A stretch of DNA of 64,000 bases, from the NCBI GenBank assembly GCA_032158295.1, contig CM063248.1:18214787-18278786 (forward strand). Reading direction: 5' to 3'. Below are positions 57,101 through 64,000 of this stretch, piece by piece. The stretch's first letter is position 1, and each line of letters starts with the position of its first letter. Origin of the DNA: Pycnopodia helianthoides (taxonomy: Eukaryota > Echinodermata > Asteroidea > Forcipulatida > Asteriidae). The translations under genes and the position numbers were made by a program. Under the pieces are notes generated by a model. That model had not been told where the DNA came from. It ran no database searches and saw nothing but the letters and a program-made list of their open reading frames with translations.

Positions 57101-60100
57101 GAGGTGACGTCACGCCTACAGGGACAACTGTTTCTAATCCTCAATCTCTGTGCATCTGAAGGTATGTCAAGATTCAATGATCAAGTTTTCTCTTTTAAAG
57201 ACGGAAAAAGCATACTGATCAAATCATTAAGCTGTTTCAGAACCACATGTACCATAACTTGGTGGTGTGTTAAGGCAAAGCGGTGTAGCACACCAAACTC
57301 AAGCTCTTATGTTTCTGAACAGCAGAGTGTGGGTTTGAGTTCCGGTCATGACACTTGTGTCCTTAAGCAAGACACTTAACCACTGTTGCTGAGTCCTTCG
57401 GATTGGATAAAAGTTGTAGGTCCTGTGTTGTTGTGTACTGCACGTAAAAGAACCCAGCACACTTTAAATCATAAAGAGAAGGAATGCGCCGCATCACCTT
57501 GTAAACCGTTTATAAATGGGTCTCAAAATTCAAACTTAGGCTTCTGTGCACCTGTGGATAAAATAATAATTGCTTTGTGATGCCCGTTGGATGTGACAAG
57601 TGCCATATAAGAACTGCATACTATTATTTTATATTATTGTTGCAGGTTTTTTAATGCTTCCAAGCTACAGTGATTAACTTTTCGAAAAACATCCTTGGTG
57701 TCATTAGCCGGTTGTACAAATGAAAATATTGAATGTTGTGTTTTTCAGGAGGTATTTATGGAGGGTGTGACGCACTGAAGAACCGGCTGCTCCCGTGGCT
57801 CACCCAGGGGTTCACCTCAAGCAGTGCCACTGCTGACTTGAGCCTGGACATGATCGCTGATGTTGCTAAGAAAGATCGTACCATATCTAAGCTGAGAGTT
57901 GACTTTGAGGGACAACTGGGGGACATGGAGGAAGATTTGAACCAATCCAGGAATGCGGCCGACAGTCTGAAACTAGAGTAAGGTCTCCAATAGTTTTTAC
58001 AAAATACATTAATGGGCATTTGTTACTGGGCGAGAGCCTTGCTGCCCTCACAGTGTACACATAACACATTTACTCCTATAGTAGTGGAGAGATGCATGTA
58101 CAGTTAGTGTCTTATTCAGGGACACAAGTGTCATGACGGGAATTTGAATCCACACAGCGGTGATTTTGCCTCCAGAACTTTGGTCTGGTGCACTGGAACA
58201 CTCAGCCATGTCATCCGACATAGAATTTCAAGAGCATGATATTTGACTAAATAAGTCAAATCACACAAATTAAAATTTCAAAGTAAAAACTCTTTTTGGG
58301 AGAGGTGGTGCCCCCCCCCAAATAAAAAAAGAGCTGGTTGGTTTATTTTGTTACTGTTTCAATGAGGTTGCTTTAATTTACATTTGGAAACTTTGCCGTG
58401 TCGTGACTGGAACTCAAACCCACACTTTGATAATTTTGCCTCCAGCACTCAATTCTGGTGCAGTGGACCACTCAGCCACGTCATACAACATGGTTCTGAG
58501 AATTTTTTTGAATTTTGGGAGAGAGGGGGTGGCCCTGAAAAAAAAAAAAAGAGCCGGTTGGTCTATTTTCAACGTTTTAACGCGTGTGCGCTAAACAACA
58601 TTCAGAAACTTTGTGGCTTTCGTAATTTTACTATCAGATTCCAATTGCTTGAAGCCAATAGACTCTTCCTTCACAATAGTTACAACAATCAAACTGCACT
58701 ATCATTGAGAAGAGATCAACAAATGCCCTGTCAATATTTCCTGTACGATGAAAGGCAAGGAAATGAAAGGCGATGAAAGGCAAGGAAATAGTGTCCATTA
58801 TTAGATGTTGGTATCCTCATCAAACAGGTAGATTCAATTGATAAAAACACCTGTTCATTCATTTGTCATTGTTTGTTACGTGCGTCAGCGGCTGATGGAA
58901 TGACTAAAATGAGATTATGAAAATGAAGAATGATGCGACTGACGTCAGACGGTACAAAAACCGAAATGCCAAGATACTCAGTATTGCCTGAAGACTAACA
59001 TTTTTATGGACCTCAGGTGGGAGTCAGACTTTATTTCACCAATAAGTGTGCCAAGTGATGTTTTGCAGACTTACTTCCTGTTGCAGTTCCCAAAAGTCGA
59101 AATTAAAATCTTATCCATATTTGAATACAAGGATTTCTGGTTTTGTGAATGCTCTTTTTATGTTTTATGTAGACCAGGGGTCGATTTCACAAAACTCTTC
59201 CTAACTTAGGACTAGTCCTAGGCAATGCTAAGAGATAGGACTAGTCCTAAGTTAGGACCAGTACTTAGGACTAGTCCTATCTCTTAGCATTGCCTAGGAC
59301 TAGTCCTAAGTTAGGAAGAGTTTTGTGAAATCGACCCCAGAGTTGTGTATTGAGAGAGTTAAGACAAGTCACCATTAGAAGCCATTTTTAGGTGCCCCCC
59401 CCCAAAAAAAAAGAATAATAATAATAATGCATGTGCACACACAGGGTGCCAGACTAGACTGCACAGTGGGTGGTGCTACATTCAATAAAATAATAATAAT
59501 AATATTAATGCTAATAACACAGTTATAGTGCATCACACAAAAGTCTCAATGCTCTTTACAACAATAAAGGCAATTGAACAAGCATAACGAGCAATTAAAC
59601 AAACTTTCTAGGAGTGGTTTAACTACAGTTTCAGTTATAGCAGTTTTTATGTGATGGGGAAGAGAATTTGAACTGAAAACGGCATCCAGCAACCACGTGA
59701 TCACATGTTGCAACTCTCGCAATACACAGCTCAACTGCTTTGGGGCAGGTGCAAACTGTAGCAGGTGTACTGTATCGTGGTTTGCAAATTGTCCAATTGA
59801 AAGTAATAGTGGCTTCTTGCACAGCGCTCAAACCCATTATGCAGTGATGGGGCATGAACATTATTGCCTTCGTCTTTGGCCCATTTATTTCAATCCTTAA
59901 ATCACCTCAGCTTCCTGGGAAGTATACAGCCTGCTGCTGCTATGTATATGTAAATCAATTGAATGAATATCTCTGCCTTTACAGGTACCCTTTTACCCTT
60001 GGCTGAACAGAAGCAATTAAAGTCAAGTGTCTTGCTCAAAGACACAAGTGTCATGACCAGGATTCGAACCCGACCCCCGAACTTGAGTCCAGTGCACTAA

Positions 60101-63100
60101 ACTGCTCGGCCACGACACGCCATGTATCTACAGCAGGTCTTGAATTACATGGAAGCCATGGTAGCCTTTGTCGCCCCTGTCTCAGACTTGTTGCCCCTTT
60201 CAAATCTTTCCCACTGTTACATTATTATCTCTTTTATTCTCCTCCTGTTGTTGTTTTCTTAGGTTGGAAGAAACAAGAGCCCAATTAGATGACGAACGCT
60301 CGGCATCTGCTGGAGAGGCCATCATCAATGAAGAGGATAACATTAGACTCAACTCAAGGTACATTTTGGGTTTTAAAGAGGAAACTTAAGAATGGTATCG
60401 ACGGATTCACATGAAGGGCCAGCTTTCTCCTGGCCTAATGCTCAAGACACTCATGGAGTGTTCTTAACCCATATCTGCCTGGCTGGCCACAATACATAAA
60501 CACTGTTCCTGGTTAACCCCAAGTAGTGCTTATTACTACATTTAAAAAAACATTCATTATCAATGCTGCCTGCAAAATAGTATTAACATCCCCAAAACAA
60601 ATTGTTTATTATTTGGAAGAGTACAAAATTCTCTTTTTGTGATATATACTTTGCCATTTTTCCGTTTCATATCGCTAGTAATTAGAACACTTCCTTTTCT
60701 TGCCTATCTCTGAACAATTTTATTTGTTTAATTCTATTTAAAAAAAAAACAAGTGTTTCAAGCGAATATTTTTCCTGTTCCTTCCCACTTCTGGATAAAT
60801 CTTTTTGTCTAAGGAATTCTCCTGTAGAGAAATGAAACTTTAAACAAACAAAAAAACACCAAGAGTTTCAAACAGAACACTTCCTCTTTCCTTCTTGACT
60901 CTCTGTACAAAAAAAAATCTTTGGGAATTCTGTAAACAAATGTTTTCCAAGGAGTTCTGTACAATGCAACATCCTTCACTCAAAGCTTCAGGGTTGCTGT
61001 CGTTATTGTTCATGTCTGAGTGGCTGTCTTTGTTGTTCATGTTTTAGTTTTAGCAGTAGTTTGGCTGTAGTTCTAGGATTTCTTTTACTATTTTTACTGT
61101 TATTTTTAACTCTTCTCAATATTGTAAAAAATAAAACTAAATTCAGCCTCCTTAAGGCTGTGAGATTTTTATTTCTAAAATAAACCAAGCATAACATTAA
61201 CAGCTTCCAAATGTTGTCAGTTGACATTAACGCCATTTCTCATTCTACAAAATGTCTCAGTTTGAAATCCCTGAAGGATGATCTGAGAATGTACAAGTCC
61301 CGCGTAGGAGTCCTGGAGAGCTATGAAATGGAATCTCGCCGTCTCAGAGATGATGTCAACCTCCTTAGAGAGGAGAAGGCAATTCTGACCGGAAGGTAAG
61401 TTCAAAGATGGCTCCATGAGATCCTTTGACCACTAAACACCGGAAGACGTGTATACTTGCAAAAGTTTGCAGGACTTGGGCACGGAAGTGTGAGAAAACC
61501 ACATTTACAGTTGACATGATAACACGCCCAGAAGTACCGATGAATGTCCTAGTTTTTTTTATTCAACATTTGAAATAAACCCATTAGTTGAGTGAAATAA
61601 CAAACTTCTCGCTATCATTATTCAGGATGGACTACCTGACAGCTTCGCTGCCACCAACGAGTCCTCGCTCCACCGCGTCGGTGAGTAGTGACGTGGTACA
61701 GCGAGTGCGACAAGCTCATCTGGTGACTCGTTTCGGTGACATGTTCTCTCGGGACCGCATGGATGCAATGGATATACTACGCACTCTATCAGATGATCAC
61801 GAAATAAATCAACGCATTGTCTTCGCGTGCGTTGAAGTGAGTTATCAATTATATTGCGATAAAAGCTACAGATATAACATAATCATTATCCTAGATTGAT
61901 GTGAGTTAGATTTGAAACTTTGCATGATGGAGATACAATCTAGTAAGGTTTGCAGTAACGCCATGTGCAGTTTTTTCCCACATGTCGACTGTGCTTTGTG
62001 TAATGCACATAAAACAGTTTAACACCCATGATACTTATCGTGAAAGAGAGGGGGCTTGCCTCTGTGTTTCTGGATTGGCTAATGCACCCTCTCTTAGCAT
62101 TTTTCGCAGTATAGTTTATGTGATGCACAGATGAACATATAAATGGAATTTGCGCAATATCAATGAGTACATTTTATTCTTTTAACAGGAAGCATTCAAC
62201 TGTGCTAAGAAGGCGTATCGATTGTACCGCAGCAAAGTCCGCAGCACCCTTCAGATTACTCACACTGGACCCGAGACTCTGGAAGAAGCAGTGCAGCATT
62301 ACGTCAACAAAAACGGACAACTGCTGGATGTACACAGCATTGTACAGGTAGGACAGCTACAAATAAGATCAAGTAAAGCAACGCAAATAATGGGCAGTTC
62401 CACACTGACTCCTGTTAGGCTGAAACCATAGCCCAAACTTATGACATTTCCTCGTATTGTCAATGGGTATTTGGTGGTTTAATGGCGAATACCAGCTTTC
62501 GCCTATAGATAAAGATGCAGCTCATAGCATGCTCGTAGAATTAGGTCATAGACGCACTACGCCCCATACTTGACAGATGAAGACAGGCGACTAGTCCACA
62601 CAAACCAGGCCATTTGTGAAATAACTGATTGTATAATATTTAAACTCTTTGACCAGTCTATATATTCCTCTTATAGGATGTCCTGTTAGCAATGAACACC
62701 CACCCAGTACTCTCCTACCCACCTGAGGTTGACTTCAAAGCTTTGTCTCTGTTCATCCGTGAATTGGTCAAGATGGCATGGGACATGAGTGCCTTGCCCA
62801 ACCCCCTGGACATCATCCTGGCTCGGGTGGCAGAACTCTTTGACGATCTCAAGTAAGTTTGTTATCAAAAAAATGTTTACCATTGTGTTCCATTGATCAT
62901 GTCCAGACATTTCACTGGCACATTGCCGAATGCAAGAAGATGCAACAACAGAAAATGTAAAGTCATCTGGCATTACAGGGAACCAATTCCAGCCACTGAG
63001 AAAATTCATTCACATTTTAGTTTTGTCATTATTTTCTTGGGGAAGGTGAGTTTAATACAGCTAGAAGTTTATCTCTAGTGCTGCCAAAGTATTTCTTTTG

Positions 63101-63626
63101 CATGCGGTGCAGTTGGTTGACTCCAAGTTGCCCTAAAAATTGTGCCCTGTCAAGAGTCACTTAATATTGATAAACTAACCCAAACCTGACACATGTACAT
63201 CAAGTTTTAACATTAAATGTAGATAAGGTGTGGTCATCAATTGTTACAACACTGTATAAAAACCCGTCAAAAAGTACCATTGATTATTTCGATTGCTGCA
63301 ATAAAATTCTTATCAAAACAGTCTTTTATTGTTTTCACTGTAACAGAATACCCTAAAAAAAAATTGGTTTGTGTTTCTTCAAAACTAGAAGATTGCACTG
63401 AGTCAACTCTTTCAGAAACTAATGATGTAATAATTCCTTTAAAAATTTGTTATAAACATTTCTTTAAGATTTCTCTACATACATTTTTGTTAGGTACCGG
63501 CGCAGCTATGACTCTGAGTATTCAGCACCATTGGTTAACCATTACATCTGGCCTGCACTACAGGAAGTCATGACTGGTAGGATTCTACTTAAAGGAGAGG
63601 CAGTAACCAGACGCGGTGCTACTCTT
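54098..63626 (+). CDS. SPATA18: Mitochondria-eating protein (SPATA18/MIEAP) orthologue, C-term outside window
   Basis: Nine exons (54098-54184, 57056-57161, 57749-57977, 60263-60358, 61261-61395, 61626-61836, 62189-62347, 62677-62852, 63494-63626) join without a stop to 444 residues; the family is about 540 long, so the last exon(s) lie to the right. The start [14 protein letters not shown], the segment [12 protein letters not shown], the central coiled coil (exons 3-5, for example [19 protein letters not shown]) and the C-terminal domain block [18 protein letters not shown]...[10 protein letters not shown] follow the vertebrate order. From family knowledge, MIEAP controls degradation and repair of damaged mitochondria, binds cardiolipin and is a p53 target in mammals; whether p53 regulation applies here cannot be seen. 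Intron phases are 0, 1, 2, 2, 2, 0, 0, 2, 0. Introns carry SINEs, a MULE-like fold-back and a palindromic MITE. Confidence 0.93.
54502..55155. mobile_element. 654-bp fold-back element with 9-bp target duplication (MULE-like)
   Basis: The two ~280-bp arms are near-perfect inverted copies (tactcctagaattatgaggt on the left, its complement on the right) around a ~90-bp centre. ggtcaactc occurs directly on both outer flanks (54493-54501 and 55156-55164). Long inverted arms with a 9-bp duplication are typical of Mutator-like elements. No transposase is encoded. It lies in the first intron of the SPATA18 orthologue. Confidence 0.85.
55156..55674. mobile_element. Second inverted-repeat element adjoining the fold-back
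   Basis: ggtcaactcggtccgaaggc...cggtccca at 55,156-55,202 is inverted at 55,628-55,674 (agacttgggaccgag...gaccaagttgacc). The ends contain short tandem cggtcc/caactc modules. The fold-back at 54,502 inserted nine bases inside its left end. Confidence 0.65.
56030..56165 (-). repeat. LINE-like 3' tail remnant
   Basis: On the minus strand it shows gcgcctttgaaca, a tatataacatgt stretch and a (gatt)n tail (here aatcaatcaatc at 56,035). Only the 3' end is left. Confidence 0.35.
57056..57161 (+). CDS. SPATA18: SPATA18 exon 2
   Basis: Acceptor ttgatag, donor gaag|gtatgt, phase 1. Encodes [20 protein letters not shown] and [14 protein letters not shown]. Confidence 0.9.
57265..57640 (+). mobile_element. 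tRNA-SINE family 2 in SPATA18 intron 2
   Basis: Eroded tRNA head, B box gggtttgagttccggtcatg, then body blocks gcaagacacttaaccactgt, gtcctgtgttgttgtgtact, cacgtaaaagaacccagcac and a tail gccatataagaactgcata. It has more changes than the 10,822 copy. Confidence 0.7.
57749..57977 (+). CDS. SPATA18: SPATA18 exon 3
   Basis: Acceptor tttttcag, donor aga|gtaagg, phase 2. Encodes [20 protein letters not shown] and the beginning of the coiled coil ([20 protein letters not shown]). Confidence 0.9.
58110..58570 (-). repeat. Tandem duplication of a SINE-head/poly-A unit (~280 bp)
   Basis: Two units (from 58,115 and 58,395) each contain a minus-strand tRNA-SINE head (aatttgaatccacacagcgg / aactcaaacccacactttga, with tttgcctccag and cactcagcca) followed by a C-run or purine-rich gggagag, an A-run and gagc.ggttggt.tattt. 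They lie in intron 3 of SPATA18. Confidence 0.6.
59177..59338. mobile_element. 162-bp near-perfect palindrome (MITE)
   Basis: ggggtcgatttcacaaaact at the left and its complement at the right enclose internal inverted runs of cctaacttaggactagtcct. Essentially the whole element folds on itself. It is located in intron 3 of SPATA18. Confidence 0.9.
59975..60122 (-). mobile_element. tRNA-SINE family 3/2 head, minus strand
   Basis: On the minus strand: ggcgtgtcgtggccgagcag, B box gggttcgaatcctggtcatg, acttgtgtctttgagcaag, then a truncated body (aagggtaaaagggtacct). It ends 141 bp before SPATA18 exon 4. Confidence 0.7.
60263..60358 (+). CDS. SPATA18: SPATA18 exon 4 (coiled coil)
   Basis: Acceptor ttttcttag, donor caag|gtacat. 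96 bp with phase 2 at both edges. Acidic helix [19 protein letters not shown] followed by [10 protein letters not shown]. Confidence 0.88.
61261..61395 (+). CDS. SPATA18: SPATA18 exon 5 (coiled coil)
   Basis: Acceptor atgtctcag, donor gaag|gtaagt. 135 bp. Encodes [19 protein letters not shown] and [17 protein letters not shown], the end of the coiled coil. Confidence 0.9.
61626..61836 (+). CDS. SPATA18: SPATA18 exon 6 (Ser/Pro linker and start of C-terminal domain)
   Basis: Acceptor attattcag, donor gaa|gtgagt, phase 0 after it. The short linker [15 protein letters not shown] is much smaller than the Arg/Ser-rich one of mammals. The conserved [18 protein letters not shown] block follows. Confidence 0.9.
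61970..62100 (+). repeat. SINE family 2 body fragment
   Basis: gtgtaatgcacataaaacag, acttatcgtgaaagagaggg, gcttgcctctgtgtttctgg: the middle of the 10,822-type SINE without head or tail. In intron 6 of SPATA18. Confidence 0.55.
62189..62347 (+). CDS. SPATA18: SPATA18 exon 7
   Basis: Acceptor tttaacag, donor cag|gtagga; 53 codons, phase 0. Encodes [19 protein letters not shown] and a helix ending LDVHSIVQ. Confidence 0.9.
62677..62852 (+). CDS. SPATA18: SPATA18 exon 8
   Basis: Acceptor cttatag, donor caa|gtaagt, phase 2. Encodes [20 protein letters not shown] and [17 protein letters not shown]. Confidence 0.9.
63494..63626 (+). CDS. SPATA18: SPATA18 exon 9 (signature block)
   Basis: Acceptor tttgttag, donor ctt|gtaagt, phase 0. 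Encodes [19 protein letters not shown] and [14 protein letters not shown], the strongest family signature in the gene. The gene continues past the window. Confidence 0.92.
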
Positions 63627-64000
63627 GTAAGTCACCCAGGATTTATTGTTCTTAATACTCCAGGAAAAAAAATATTATTGCGCTGTGAAAACATATGACA
63701 TAAACCCGAGAGAAAAATACAGGTAGCCAGTGGCATAGCTAGGGGGGAAAGTTTGAGTTAACGTACCCTGAAGTAATTTTTTGTAATTAGTTGTTTTCTT
63801 TCACGAGGATGATACCCATCTTGAAATGTAAGAACATGTAAGTGCCCCACAGGATTGTGACTAAGCCTACGGTCATTACTAATGTTTCAAAATAATGCTA
63901 AGATTTTCAAAGCAAAGTGAGAGAATTAGAGGCACCGTCCTCTAACCTTGTCCCCAGTGGTCAAAAACCCTAGGTACACCAATGTAGCCAGGGCCCTTGA

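Overview
This is a repeat-rich eukaryotic (metazoan) window. Genes are split into short exons with GT/AG introns, the non-coding DNA is AT-rich, and there are many tRNA-derived SINEs, TTAA-flanked MITEs, LINE 3' ends and satellites. The repeat style and the two recognisable orthologues suggest a marine deuterostome. An echinoderm, probably a sea star, is my best guess; that is a judgement from repeat style, not a proven assignment. No rRNA gene, CRISPR array or bona fide tRNA gene was seen.

Layout. (1) 1-13,400: the 3' two-thirds of a plus-strand gene whose seven visible exons join in frame into 259 residues resembling a cyclic nucleotide-binding domain protein of the CNBD2 type. Its introns hold SINEs, MITEs, LINE 3' ends and small tandem repeats. 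(2) 13,400-37,000: gene-poor satellite territory. It holds ~48/97-bp and ~100-bp degenerate repeats, a 4.5-kb array of a 65-bp unit, a decayed duplicate of one CNBD2-like exon with its intron, and an 11-kb array of a 66-bp hairpin-containing unit. That last array is interrupted by ~300-bp modules ending in a conserved splice-donor-like site. A 100-bp N gap follows. (3) 37,000-45,000: an array of a ~444-bp unit, homogeneous in the middle and diverged at both ends. (4) 45,000-49,300: mostly unique sequence with one candidate orphan exon, a weak small ORF and a MITE. (5) 49,390-50,260: a GC-richer 279-codon reading frame after a good acceptor, an unrecognised but coding-like gene. (6) 50,300-54,000: largely featureless, with a dead L1/Tx1-type LINE on the minus strand and a Penelope-type repeat. 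(7) 54,098 to the right edge: nine in-frame exons (444 residues) of the SPATA18 (mitochondria-eating protein, MIEAP) orthologue, lacking only the C-terminal part.

How the parts relate. The two recognised genes have no obvious functional link: one is a predicted cyclic-nucleotide sensor, the other a mitochondrial quality-control factor. The 13-37 kb satellite block shares sequence with CNBD2-like introns (the 66-bp unit and the ~108-bp unit occur in both), so it probably grew by duplication out of that locus. The most notable observations are a SINE inserted into a polypyrimidine tract whose target-site duplication rebuilds the splice acceptor, a satellite with one imperfect hairpin per 66 bp, a MULE-like fold-back element with a 9-bp target duplication nested in another inverted-repeat element, and serially repeated exon-like modules with a preserved donor site.
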